From Conus ventricosus (Eukaryota > Mollusca > Gastropoda > Neogastropoda > Conidae): DNA of 64,000 nucleotides. Shown piece by piece: positions 12,544 through 23,870 of this stretch (the stretch's first letter is position 1; every line of letters starts with the position of its first letter). Below the pieces are notes generated by a model. That model saw nothing but the letters and a program-made list of their open reading frames with translations. It was not told the origin of the DNA and searched no databases. The DNA lies in NCBI GenBank assembly GCA_018398815.1, contig CM031601.1:34530306-34594305 (forward strand). Reading direction: 5' to 3'. The position numbers and the translations under genes are program-made.

Positions 12544-12625
12544 ACTGGTGAGTTGATTTTAACATGGTGACAGCCCTGATATGGCCCTTTGCGGTCGGCT
12601 GGGCTATAAGCAACATTATCTTATC
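11538..12625 (+). pseudogene. LINE 3' fragment: RNase H, C-terminal zinc region and 3' tail
   Basis: This is a third copy of the 3' end of the LINE seen at 16190-22210. The RNase H part is at about 11720-12000 (SAELTALVLALKII; VGIGGNEMVDRLAKTPQE). A clean 130-residue frame at 12039-12431 covers the end of the protein, including CRLHTGHSYFTHAYLL and CIPCHAPLTMKHVLLEC, a Cys/His cluster common at the end of I/Jockey-type LINE proteins. A poly(T) run at 12506-12537 and the conserved tail (CTGATATGGCCCTTTGCGGT) follow. Its left edge is the duplication junction. Confidence 0.85.
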
Positions 12626-12710
12626 TCCTAATCACACACAGAGTTTGAGTCTAAATCATAGATCAGTCTCACCCTGCTGAATCTTTCTGTTGCTGATTTT
12701 ATGATCAAAC

Positions 12711-12908
12711 TTGACAAAGAAAGAAAACAAATTTGTTCATTGGTCAAGTTTAAACTGTTGGCCAATTCCGTTGGCAGTCAAACTGTGTAGGGGTGGAAAG
12801 TCGTGCATCATTGCACTCAGAGTAGCCAGTGGCAAGTATCACTGTCACTGTGGTATACCACTCATGTCAAGAAGATGCAAGCACACCACAGAGGTGTTCT
12901 GTGGGTAG
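12711..12908 (+). other. Short coding-like fragment with a SWIM-like C-x-C...C-x-H pattern
   Basis: This is a 65-residue open frame with SGKYHCHCGIPLMSRRCKH. The spacing CHC...CKH resembles SWIM-type zinc fingers, which occur in several transposases and host proteins. No start or splice context supports a host exon, and it lies in what should be a WDR19 intron. It is most likely a relic of a mobile element, though chance similarity is possible. Confidence 0.3.
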
Positions 12909-13151
12909 ATTCATCCACTCACAAAAGAACCTGTCGTCTGGAGTGAAGATTCTGTTCACTGGTGATGAGGGATCTTCAGAACATACAGACAGACCAATAG
13001 TACACACAAAAATTTTCTGACCCACAGGCTAGGTTTGATCAAAGAATATTATTCAACACAGGGACTTCTGATGCTGAAAAAAAAGAAATAAAAAACAAAA
13101 TAGCTTTAGATATAGTCAGTGAATCCACAGTGATGGACATCTTTGTTCCAG

Positions 13152-13248
13152 GAAGCCAAGTATCTGTTCCGTCTGTACATGGCGCTGAAAAGATATCCTG
13201 ATGCCGCCCGTACTGCTATTATCATTGCCAGAGAAGAACAAAGTACTG
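13152..13248 (+). CDS. WDR19: WDR19/IFT144 exon (TPR region)
   Basis: WDR19 is a subunit of the intraflagellar-transport-A complex, which drives retrograde transport and membrane-protein entry in cilia. The exon follows TTTGTTCCAG and is followed by GTAAGA. It is 97 nt long, phase 0 in and phase 1 out, and encodes 32 residues including [19 protein letters not shown] and IIIAREEQS. This is recognisable as the TPR-like helical repeat region near the C-terminus of the family. The next exon in phase is 28827-28951, giving an intron of about 15.6 kb that contains the LINE and SINEs. Upstream WDR19 exons are not in the window. Confidence 0.9.
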
Positions 13249-13740
13249 GTAAGATCCGACTTTTTGTGTTTGCTTTAATGAAAGATGAAAGTGAATAAGA
13301 TTGACCCTTTCATTTTGCAGATTTCCTTTTGCCATTTTGATAAACTTAATCTGTATTGAAGCAGCTGAAATGCAGAACTTGTCATGAAACACTTGCAGAA
13401 GAAACTGTTGTATAAATTAGAAACCTTCTTTCATACAGGAAGAACAGAAATCACCAGTATGCCTCTATTGTTCCATCAATTTGGTTTGTAAGTTGGCCTT
13501 CATTCTCAGCCTCACCAACTTCCAGCTAGTAGCAACTTGTGTTGAGGTGTGTTGAGAGTAGCCAGCCCCTTTAAACCCTTCTGCTTGATGCTGTTGTCAT
13601 CTGTGGGCCCAAAAAAGTTACTGCGAGTTGGAAAGGCATTGTGTTCAGTCAAGGATGTGGTTGTGCCCCCAGCGCTTTCCTACAGGGAAGAGATCCAGCA
13701 GAGGTCGCTGAGTCAAAGGTGCAGTCCTCAGTTTATTTCC

Positions 13741-14253
13741 GCCAGAGGGACAGCACAGTCTCAGGAAAGACTGTCCATATTATTTCAGGCCTCAGGAAAG
13801 ACTGTCCATATTATTTCAGGTCTCAGGGAAAGACTGTCCATACATTTCAGGCCTCAGGAAAGACTGTCCATACATTTCAGGCCTCAGGAAAGACTGTCCA
13901 TATTATTTCAGGCCTCAGGAAAGACTGTCCATATTATTTCAGGCCTCAGGAAAGACTGTCCATACATTTCAGGTCTCAGGAAAGACTGTCGGTATCATCT
14001 CAGGTCTCAGGAAAGACTGTCGGTATCATCTCAGGTCTCAGGAAAGACTGTCCATACATCTCAGGTCTCAGGAAAGACCGTCCATACATCTCAGGTCTCA
14101 GGAAAGACTGTCCATACATCTCAGGTCTCAGGAAAGACTGTCCATACATTTCAGGTCTCAGGAAAGACTGTCCATACATTTCAGGTCACAGGAAAGACTG
14201 TCCATACATTTCAGGTCACAGGAAAGACTGTCCATACATCTCAGGTCACAGGT
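13741..14253. repeat. 30-bp minisatellite with acceptor-like units
   Basis: About 17 tandem units of 30-31 bp contain AGGAAAGACTGTCCATACAT followed by TTCAGG or CTCAGG. Because 30 is divisible by three, two forward frames stay open across the array (a 262-residue frame at 13549-14337, for example) with a ten-residue repeat. No start, splice or conservation evidence supports translation. It sits 0.5 kb downstream of a WDR19 exon, inside the intron. Confidence 0.9.
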
Positions 14254-14259
14254 ATGTTC

Positions 14260-15012
14260 CATGAGTTGAGGTGTGACTATTTTGATGTTGAGGATGATGA
14301 TAATGATTATGATTGTTATAATGTGCCTGCTCACTAATTCTGAATTGTCTCTGGCTTGTACTGCTATTGGAAGTGCTTGGTCAGTCATCAGGAGATGACC
14401 TCTTACTTATTTTTATCCCACCCCTCTTCAGATCAGGAATTCTGATTAAGTCAGGTCTTTTTGAGGATTCACCGCAAGATGATGTTTTTGTTTCTCTCAG
14501 TTCTCAAAGATTTCACAATTTCAGGACTTGTTTTACAAGGCCGTTTCTGTGTCTCGCTGTGCATTTTCCAATGTTCCAGTCGTACTGGCAATTCGTCCTG
14601 AGCACTTGCCAGTTTTGAGTAATATATCTTTGGCCTTTTAGTCAGAGTACTCTTCCTCAAATCCTCAGGCAGTGTCCTTTCTGCCAAAGGTTGTGAAGAT
14701 CCACTTCTGATATTTTTCCTATATGTGCAAGTTCACAGATGATCAGGTCTCCACCTATTCCTTATTTTTCACTTTTCTCCTCCTTCCTTCATAATATGGT
14801 GAAAAAGGGCACCATTTCAGAGCAGGATTACCAGATGTTTTTCTTCTTCTGTGGGTTTGGTGTTGGTATTGCGAGACGCAACTTTTCTTTCAATATCCTG
14901 GGGAGACACCCTCTTTGAGTCATTCTATTTTTGGGGAGGTCATCTGTTGGCCTTTTCAAACAGCAGGAAGATCTCACCTTGGAGGAGTGGGTTCTTTCAG
15001 TGATCGAGGATC
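14260..15012. other. Intronic stretch without recognisable features
   Basis: There is a short GATGAT-rich stretch at 14290-14315. No exon, RNA gene or known repeat is recognised. Confidence 0.5.
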
Positions 15013-15859
15013 TTTTTTTTTTTTTTTTGCTGTCCCAACCTCTGCGCCACCTCAGAGGCAGTGCACCCACGCCGCTCATTCCGACATCCTGTCCACAGCC
15101 ACAGCCCGGTCGGCCCCGCCGCAGCCCTGGCACCGGCAATCCACAGGGAGCAGTCAGTGTCAAGTCGTCAAGAGGCAACCCACTGGAGGAGACACTGCAC
15201 TGCTGCCGAGTCACTTCGGTGGTGCTCAGTGGCGCCTGTTCTGATCTAACATACACAGGACACCACCTGCTAAGCCCCCTACTGACGACAATAATTGCTC
15301 GGTCGCGGAGCCGGCGTGAGTGAGCTCTCCCTCCGGAGGGCGCCACCACGTCCTCCAGCGACAGCCCCCATGGACTCGCCGATACTGGTGACCCCGAATG
15401 GAACCAGACCAAGGCCAGAGACGTGGAGAGGACATCAAAACTGAGGTCACCATGAGAGCAGGGCATGAAGGGCCACAGAATTTGAGACTTTTTTTTAATG
15501 CTGATTCGATGAGAATGAGGATGATTAAGATGATGCTACGGATTTCCATTTCAGCCTGAGACTACATGACAGGGCTGTACTCTATGCTTCCTTTCATAAT
15601 ATATCCCGGCGTCAACCAGGCCCAAGAGATACAGGCACCTGCAATGTTGGTCAGGAAATTTGAGCAACATTCTCAGAAACGCATCCATTAAGTGGATGAA
15701 ACTCGACTGTGTGGTCCCAGTCTTCCCAACTGAGTCCGCAGCAAACTCAACTCTGGGTAGGAGCCAGTCGGGCAGAAAAGCCCACATGACTCGATGGGAT
15801 TCGAACCCACGACCTCCCAGCCGGGAGTCCATGACGCAACCACTTCGCCAGGGCGGCGG
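15013..15859 (-). mobile_element. tRNA-headed long SINE-like element, minus strand, full length
   Basis: This is the best isolated full-length member, about 847 bp. The poly(T) at 15013-15028 is the poly(A) tail. The tRNA-like head is at about 15785-15858, with the reverse-strand B box GGGATTCGAACCCACGA and A-box complement CCACTTCGCCAGGGCGG. Transcription would use the internal RNA polymerase III promoter of the head. The body is far longer than usual for a SINE. An open frame runs through it on the minus strand (14828-15466), but the other copies do not keep it. Confidence 0.85.
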
Positions 15860-16959
15860 TTAGGCTTGAGGATATCATTTGACTCTCCACCCCCTTCCCC
15901 TCCCAACCCTGTCAACAGACCCAAATTTTGGGACTGAAATCTAGCAGGCCGTGTAAATTTTTTTGGTGTCAGATGGAGAATCTGATCAAGTAAGTCAAGG
16001 CAACAGAGGTTTCACTCCCTATCCCATCATTTTGTGTTTTTTTTTTTGGTTCCCAAGAAGAACAGCGAGTGGAGGCCTTTTCATAGACAGAGCCATCTAA
16101 ACTTGAACCTTATCCTCTGAAGTTTTCCTGGAAACAGTCAGACGACTCTGTACTTCATTGTCCAGGAATAAGGAATCTTTTTTTTAAACCCATGTTCCCT
16201 CCGGGGGGTTGCGACCTTGTCGTGGTCGGGGGGCTTGCGCGGTCCAGTGATCCCTTGGGCTTTGCTGGCGGGGCATCAATACTTGGGAGATAGCTGTTTT
16301 TTTTCACACTGCTTGTAGGCCTGAGAGGTGAAGATCTGTATGGCCAAGCGTAACGGGTAAGGAGTTGATGCCCCTGGTAGGGCTTCCCATGCAGATAGGC
16401 AAAGGGGTGAGGATCCTGACTAAGAGTAACCCGCCTTTCCCTTTTTTTTTCTGCCTTCCTTATTGGTCCTTTTCTATCTTCGTCTCCCCTTAAAGTTTTC
16501 CCTTCCACACTCCTTTCTCTCTGTGGTCTCCTTAAGATCCGCCGCTTTGGCCGTGCGGTGCGCCCTTTGGGGTCGGAGGGGAATGAGATCCTGTGATTGA
16601 GAGGGCCAGCGCTCTCAACACATCACTTTGGCTCGGACCTCTCCTAGACAGGGATACACTCTGGCCCCGGGTGTACTAATCGGCCCCCCTTCTGGGCGGG
16701 GTCAAAACAGCATTTCCCCGGGCTGGCCAAGGTAACCCCTGCAGTGCTCAGCTCTCTTTTCCCCGGGAGTTGGGCATGATCAGGGGGGATAGGGTTGGTA
16801 GGTTTTTGTCTGTTGTATGTCTCTCCGAACCTGGAAGGGGCAAGACAGTGATTCTTGGCCCGGGGCCCCTTAGTTGGACTCCAAGGTGGGGGGGTAAGGG
16901 AGAGATGAAATTTTGGCTCTAAATATGACTTCAATAAAACATCATCCCCCCAAAAAAAG

Positions 16960-18230
16960 GAAAGTTCATTACTTCGAAAAGGTCGTCACGGGAGTCCGAT
17001 GGAGACTCTGATTCTGAAAATGAAACAAGGCAGTTGTCAGGATTTTGGTCCTCTTGTTGATCATGGAAAGTAAGGAGCGGGACAAACCTCTTTCTGCATT
17101 AAGCCCATTTGCAATACAGAAGGTTTCCCAAAGGGTTTGCAGGAGACCCACAGTCCATTAAGCGACTCAGAAAACGGCACATTTCTCATCCAGTGTAAAA
17201 GTAAAAACAATCAGAGCAGCTGCTGAAAGCTGCAAAGCTGGTAAAACCGAGAGATCCGGTGACCCCCCATAAACAGCTGATTTCCTCTAAGGGAGTCATT
17301 CGTTCCCCAGATTTTCCGAGGTGCTCAAGGCAAAATCAAGGCGGAGCTGGCATCCCAGGGTGTGACAGAGGTGCATAGGTGACAGTGAAAAAAGGTGCAG
17401 AAAGAGTGGCCACCAACACCCTCTTTCTGACATTCTGCAACCCTGTGCTACCCCTGTCATCAAGTAGGATATTTGGAATGTCCGTATACAAATGTATGTT
17501 CCATCTCCATGCGTTGCTTCAAATCCAGAATTTTGGGTCATGTCAGAGACCGTTGTCTGGGCAGGGGGTGTGTGGGGTTTGTTGCAAGGCAACCCATGAT
17601 GGCCATGTAAAGACCCGGCGCATTTGCAAACTGCGGTGGCGACCACCCCTCCTCTTCACGCAACTGCCCCCCTCTGGGACAAGAGTCAACCACCCAAAAG
17701 GTCAAAACAGAAAAGAAGATCTCGTTTTTTGAAGCCCGCAGCAGGTTGTGCAGTCAGACGCCAACACACCTTCATACGCTTCGGCGGTAAAAAAAGTATC
17801 GACCTCGTTCAGTCTGCTGCCAGACTGACGATTTACTTTCTCCAAAACTTGCAAGGAAGACAGATAAGCTTTGGTGGAAGCAAGTCCACCACCTCCCAAC
17901 CCAAAGTGGGTGCCCCTGGGGGGGCAAAAAATCTGCCACCCCCCCCAGATTGCTCAGCAGTCTACTCCATCTGCTGCTGGCAAAAATCCGCCACCCCTCC
18001 AGCCCTGCCCAGCAGTCTACAACATCTGCTGCTGGGCAGATTAAAAACCAGCACCCGCACCTCGAACTCCCATGTCCAGTGCCCGTGCGGGCAAGGGAGT
18101 TCATCCCAGTGTGGAGAGGGGTGGAGATGAGGAAGAAACCTCCTCCGTCTCCCAAATCCAGACCTTCTCACCTGTTGGCAAGTCTGCCAGCAGGTCTGAA
18201 GACCAACACAGTCCATGAAACTAAGTAATA
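16960..18230 (+). pseudogene. LINE ORF1 (gag-like, zinc knuckles), frameshifted
   Basis: Read across frames, the region holds a gag-like protein. A conserved stretch at about 17335-17470 contains ELASQGVTEVHR and TNTLFLTFCNP. A zinc-knuckle area at about 17510-17680 contains CGVCCKATHDGH and CGGDHPSSSRNCP in different frames. A proline-rich tail reaches about 18230. Such proteins bind the element RNA and package it for reverse transcription. At least four frame changes break it. The start cannot be fixed; a candidate ATG near 17060 is only a guess. Confidence 0.65.
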
Positions 18231-18299
18231 ATTCACTCCATTGGAAGCAGATGTTGATGAGGAGATGACCTGATCTCTCTCCTTTTCCCCCTCTGCACC

Positions 18300-21200
18300 A
18301 TGGATAGTACAAATATTCCATTGGAATATCCGTGGTCTAAATTCCAATTTCGAGGAGCTGCAGCTTCTGTGTCAATCTATAAAACCTTCTGTCGTGGCCT
18401 TCAGGAAACTCAAATTCAAGCCAGAAACCTTTACTCTTTCGGGCTTTAATATTCTTTCAAAACCTGCACAACCATCCACGTTGGGGACGTGTCGGGCGGT
18501 GTTGCCCTTCTCCTACACAAAACTTTTTTTGTATAGTCCTGTCGCTCTGTCTACCTCCCTTCAGGCTGTAGCGCGAGAGTCACTCTCCACAAGACTGTGA
18601 CAATCTGTTCCCTTTATCTCCCACCTTCTGTCCCGGTTTGTCGTCAGGACCTTGTCAGTCTGATAGGAGAACTTCCTCGACCTTTTTTGCGTTGGGTGAC
18701 TTTAACGGTCACAATCCTCTTTGGGGTAGTGACGTACGTCATCCAGAGGTCTGCTAATTTGGGATGTCCTTTCGGATTTAGTTTTGTGTTGTCTGAACGC
18801 GGATCTGCAATTTACCTCCCTCTTCCACTGGTTCACTTTCGTGTTAGATTTGTCAGTTTGTGACCCCTCGCTGGTCCTGGACTATGAGGGGTTTCTGTCC
18901 ATGACGATCTGCCGGAAAGTAAACCATTCCCTGTTTTTTTACGCCCATATTAACTGAAACCGCCTCTGTCTCTAAACCCATCTCAATTATAAGAAAGCAA
19001 ACGGGGATCTTTTTTGCAACCACTATTTCAAAAGAATTCCAGGACACTGATTTTTTTCAGAGTCCAGACCCAGCAGAATCTCTGACTAACACTGTAATCA
19101 ATGTGCTAAAGCCTGTATTTCCCGTGTTTTCCGATAAACTTCAAATGCCCCAAAAAACCCTGGTTCGATTCAGACTGCCAACAAATTTCCAAAGTTCGCA
19201 AACGGGCTCAGCGTCGGGTATACCAACGACCTTCGGGGCCCAACGGGTCGAGCCCATCAGAAACTCCGTGCTAAATCGAGATACACTTTAAATCAGTAGA
19301 TAAGATAAGATAATGTTGCTTATACCCAGCCCACCGCAGAGGGCCACATCAGGGCTGTTTTAAAATCAGTAAACGTCGGTCCTGGAGAAGCTTCTGCTCC
19401 AGGCTGACATCTAGAACTTCCAAGAAAAAGTTTGGAACTCATTAAAAAAAATCAAAGGAAGAACACCAACCCTCCATCATTTACTTGAAACTTGCCGATG
19501 TTTGATCACTGACAAACAAGCTGTGCCAATCTGTTGGCCTCCACCATCCAACAAACTCCTCATCTTCAAAAAAATCTGCAGTCTTTTTAAGAAACAAAGA
19601 GATTAGAGAGAAATCTTCATACAATTTCACATCAGACAACTCTGAAACCTATAATCTTCCTTTTCAATCGTTGAACTCAAATTAGCTTTACAAACCTGCA
19701 CTGATCTGCCCCCCGGTCTGGATGACATTCATTATCAGTTGTGAAACATTTTCCAGAAAGCGGGCTCCAGACTCTTCTCCAAGTTTATTAACCATATCTG
19801 GACCACAGGGTCCTTTCCGCCCTCCTGGCGGAAAGCCCTGATTATTCCCATTCCAAAGCCTGGAAAGGACCTTACCAACCCCTTTCCAACTATCACCCAA
19901 TCGCTCTGACCAGCTGCCTCTGTAAGCTGATGGAAAAAGGTCAACTCCCTTTTGATGTGGAAGCTGGAAACCGATGGTCTTTTGGCCAGGGAACAGTGCG
20001 GTTTCCGAAGTACCACCGACGGTTGACCATCTAATCCGTCTGGAAACCACCATCCGCAACGCCTTTGTTAACAAGCAGCATGTGATTGCTACTTTTTCGA
20101 CCTCGAAAAGGCGTACGACACCACGTGGAAAGCAGGAATCCTCATGGACCTGCACAGACTTGGTTTTCGGGGTCACCTGCCTCTGTTCATTCAAACTTTT
20201 TAGCCGATCGACAGTTCCAGGTGCGTGTTGGCACCACACTCTCTGACATCCATGGGGAGGATTGGGTGTTCCTCAGGGGGGCATCCTTTCTCCCCCCTTT
20301 TTAGCATTAAAATAAATGACATTGTCCAATCGGTAAGCCGGGCACCGAGTCCTCTCTGTTTGTTGATTTACTTTGCGCTGTATGCAGTTGGGGCTTCTTA
20401 CGCCAGTGTACACGTCGACTCCAACTTTGTGTCAACGAACCAAAAAGTGGGCCGAGGAAAACGGGGTTTACCTTCTCCCGTACCAAAACTCAGTCAATTC
20501 ATTTCCACAATTTCGTCGATTCTTTGCTGATCCTGAAATTCGTCCCGGGCAAGTCCACCATTCCATTGTAAAAGAAGCCAAATTCCTGGGAGTTATTTTG
20601 ACCAAAAACTCAACTTTCTCACCACATCAAAAACCTCAAAACTCTTGCCAGAAAGCTCTGAATATCTGCGGGTCGTAGCGCACTCCGACTGGGGCGCTGA
20701 TAAGAAAAAATTTGCTGCACCTCTACAGAGCCTTGTCCGTTCCAAACTGGACTACGGTTGTGCCGTGTACGCTCTGCAAGATCGTCTTACCTCAAACTCT
20801 TGGACCCCCATCCACCATCAGGCTTTTGCTCTGTCTTGGAGCGTTTTTGCACCACCCCTGTGTACAGCCTGTACGCAGAGGCAGGTGAACCTTCATTGTC
20901 CAACCGCAGGGTGAAACGTCTTTGAATATTATCTCCGACGTTCTCAGAAAACCCCAGAATCCTGCCTATGACTGTGTCTTTGACCCCCGTCCAAAGTAAG
21001 TTTAAAACAACCCAAATGTATTCCCCGTTTGGTCTTCGTATGCAGCTCACGTGCGAATGCAGGTCTAGACCTAAGAGTATATCCGATTTTTCCAAGTTTT
21101 TCCGGGTCAACCCCCGTGGACCTTTTCACACCACGATTCGTTCGATCTTGCAGCTTTTCGCAAAGAGTCTACCAGCTCTCTGGCGTACAAGGCTTTGTAT

Positions 21201-22035
21201 GCTGAGCTCTGTTCCAAATTTCCCTCCTATCAAAAAGTTTCACTGAATGGTTCCAAGTCTGAGGATGGAGTGGCCTGTTTCACCTACTGCCCTGGGGCTC
21301 CTTCTCAGATATTGTTGGAACATAATATATTCAGATGCTTCTTCTATTCTGCTGAAACTTACTGCTCTGGTACTGGCTGAAGATATCTCACATTCTTCGA
21401 AAGGGACTTTTTGGTTCTGTCGGATTCGCTGTCAGCTTTGGAGGCCCATAGCTGGGCCCCAACCTTCAGCATCCAGAACCCTTTACTTTTTTTTGGGAAA
21501 TTTTTAGCAAGTTAAAGGCGGACGGTTACAACATTACTCTTGCTTGGGTTACTGGGCATGTTGGCATCGCGGGAACGAATGGTTGATCGTTTAGCCAAGA
21601 ACGCCACAAGAGAAACGTCCCAAAACATCTTATTTTCCCCTGCTCAATGTGAAACCCAAAATTAAAGATTTTGTGAGAGACCTCCTTTCTGAGGATTGGA
21701 ACACACAGACGACTAACAAACTCTTTCAGATTCGTCCAAACCTTAAGGACTTCCCTCCCATCCACGTCGGGTGGTCGTAAAGAGGAAACGTTCTGTGCCG
21801 GGTGCACCACCGGCCCCTTCGTATTTTCCCATGCCTACCTTTTAAAGAGTGAAAGCTCCGTGGTGCATTCCAGTCATGCGCCCCCTCACAATGAAACATG
21901 TTCTTTAGAGTTTGGGCTGCACGTGTGAACACAAACATTTTTACGCGAGTCCATGAAATCCTGTTCGGATGCCCGCCTGATGTGACCTGGTTTTTTGAGA
22001 GAGATTAAACTTTTCATCTGATTAAGATTTTACGG
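18300..22035 (+). pseudogene. LINE ORF2: AP endonuclease, reverse transcriptase, RNase H
   Basis: The ATG at 18300 follows ORF1 closely. The endonuclease motifs are at about 18310-18420 (IQWNIRGLNSNFEEL; VVAFQETQ, with the catalytic Glu) and about 18690-18740 (VGDFNGHNPLWGS). The RT is at about 19800-20480, including PQGGILSPPFLALK-type sequence at about 20270-20310. RNase H is at about 21320-21600, and the terminal Cys/His region extends to about 22035. The protein would nick target DNA and copy the RNA in place. Frameshifts throughout make it non-functional as read, and some may be consensus errors. Confidence 0.8.
19299..19357 (-). mobile_element. 59-bp LINE 3'-tail insertion with target-site duplication
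   Basis: Reverse-strand LINE tail (GATAAGATAAGATAATGTTG, then GCAGAGGGCCACATCAGGG) is inserted in the endonuclease-RT linker of the LINE. The flanks TTTAAATCAGTA on the left and TTTTAAAATCAGTA on the right form a target-site duplication of about 12 bases. This is an extremely 5'-truncated product of target-primed reverse transcription. Confidence 0.75.
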
Positions 22036-22459
22036 AAAAAGATTTTTAACAAGTTTCCCGGTACGTTTCCCAGACGATGTCATTTAAAGAGATGTGTGAA
22101 AGTTTTATTTTTTTTTAAATTTTTTTTTTATTGACTGGTGAGTTGATTTTAACGTGGTCACAGCCCTGATGTGGCCCTTTGGGAGTCGGCTGGGCTATAA
22201 GCAACATTATCTTTTTCTTATTTAACATGTTTTCATCATAAATGGTGATATTAAAAAAATATAAAAAAAATAGATAAAAGAAAGTAAACAAATAAAATTT
22301 AAAAAGAAACAAAAGGAAAAGATGAGACACTGCTCCGCACACGTACACACACACACACGTACACACACAGATACAAACCCTGCCTACCTATACATATTAT
22401 GAAGGGTTTTTGTGTCAAAGTTTGTTGGTTCCCTCTCACTGTGGGAAATTTAAAAAAAT

Positions 22460-22900
22460 GAATTGGCTGATAAAAGTGCAAAACTTGGGTTCCTGTAATG
22501 TAAGTGATACTATCTCATTGTCAGTTCCATTATCAGTGAACGAAATTTGCAATATGATTGAAAGAGTACTATATTTGAACTTTAGAAGTAGAACTCAAAC
22601 TGCTAATTTTAAAACCTTTCTTTCTGGACCAAGGCATATTGTTAGTTTACTACATAGAATGTGGCTCAATGTTTGGAAAAAAAAATATTCGAAGAATGTT
22701 CAGTGTGTGATGGTTTTATTTCCATTTCACACATTCTTTTTAACTGCCAAATTATGAATATGTTATATGTTGACAAGCAGTGCATTTTAGACAATAGGTT
22801 ATTTGCTGATTCAGTATTATACAATCAATTACTTAAAGTGTATGGCATTGGTTGAAGTGAATGGAATAATCCTATCTGCCTTTTACTATAATTTGGTTTT
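22460..22900 (+). pseudogene. LINE ORF2 C-terminal fragment, second family
   Basis: The frames at 22410-22757 and 22661-22855 together show VNEICNMIERVLYLNFRSR, FLSGPRHIVSLLHRMWLN and CDGFISISHILFNC. This matches in pattern the fragment at 34520-34690, which follows a recognisable RNase H domain. It is a relic of a second LINE family. Confidence 0.6.
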
Positions 22901-23194
22901 AAATTTTGTGATTATTTAAGATTGTAATGTAATGTGGTGTTTTTCCATGAGATTGGGCAAAATGGACATGATCTTTTAGACGTTCCTGTGAAAGTTAACT
23001 TTTCTTTGCCTCAAAAGAGGGATCTTCTGAGTCAGTCCAGCTGGAGGACATGGCACCAGGACCAAAGCACTCTCCACCACTCAGCTGTTATATTAGATTC
23101 ACCTGTTAAAAGAGACATTTCCACCCTTCCTACATGAAGCAGATCACAACTGACCAGAGGCACTCCATTCTGAAATGTATGATAATAAGTAGAT

Positions 23195-23580
23195 ATGCTC
23201 TGCAGTGTGCAAGCAGGTTGGCTTCTCTCCCATTGCAGAGACTGATAGATGATCTCTATAGAGTGCAAGCAGGCTGGCTTCTCTCCGGTTGAAGAGACTG
23301 ATAGATGATCTCTATAGAGTGCAAGCAGGCTGGCTTCTCTCCCATTGCAGAGACTGATAGATGATCTCTATAGAGTGCAAGCAGGCTGGCTTCTCTCCCA
23401 TTGCAGAGACTGATAGATGATCTCTATAGAGTGCAAGCAGGCTGGCTTCTCTCCCATTGCAGAGACTGATAGATGATCTCTATAGAGTATAAGCAGGCTG
23501 GCTTCTCTCCCGTTGAAGAGACTGATAGATGATCTCTATACAGTGCAAGCAGGCTGGCTTCTCTCCAGTTGCAGAGACTG
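23195..23580. repeat. 56-bp minisatellite
   Basis: About seven tandem 56-bp units read AGACTGATAGATGATCTCTA followed by TAGAGTGCAAGCAGGCTGGC and TTCTCTCCCATTGCAG. The units are nearly identical here, in contrast to the blurred left copy at 4195-4575. Each unit ends in a 3'-splice-site-like TCTCCCATTGCAG. It lies in the WDR19 intron before exon 28827. Confidence 0.9.
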
Positions 23581-23870
23581 AGGATATTGCACACTTTCTG
23601 GAAAACCTGTACAGCAGAAATCCAGTGCAGTTATGCACTGCGGATCAGCCATTGCCAAGAGCTTTTCTGGTATGGAGAATAACCTTGAACTCAGATATGA
23701 TCAGTATCTAATAGAGGTAGTTTGCACTTCTTAGGAAAATTTCAACTGGGCTTGGCCTGCAACTGGGTCTCCCACTGACTCTGAAATATTTGGCCCCCAG
23801 TGACTTTGGGCTGTGGGCAGAATACTCTTCGTAGAAGCTTCTCCTAAAAACAAGTAGATTAAGGGACACT

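Larger units (their letters stand above)
16190..22210 (+). mobile_element. Full-length LINE (I/Jockey-like, EN-RT-RNase H), frameshifted
   Basis: This is a ~6-kb non-LTR retrotransposon. The 5' region at 16205-16260 carries GCGACCTTGTCGTGGTCGG and GGGCTTGCGCGGTCC, resembling conserved 5' starts seen in many I/Jockey-type LINEs. ORF1 (gag-like, zinc knuckles) is at about 16960-18230 and ORF2 at about 18300-22035. The 3' tail (CTGATGTGGCCCTTTGGG, then GGCTGGGCTATAAGC) ends near 22210. RNase H after the RT points to the I group in the broad sense. Clade assignment is from domain order only. Confidence 0.85.

Noticed and set aside
13549..14337. 262-residue repetitive protein
   Set aside because: The frame is open only because the minisatellite period is 30 bp; a second forward frame is open as well, and the region is an intron.
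14828..15466. 212-residue protein on the minus strand
   Set aside because: It lies in the SINE-like body and the frame is not conserved in the other copies.
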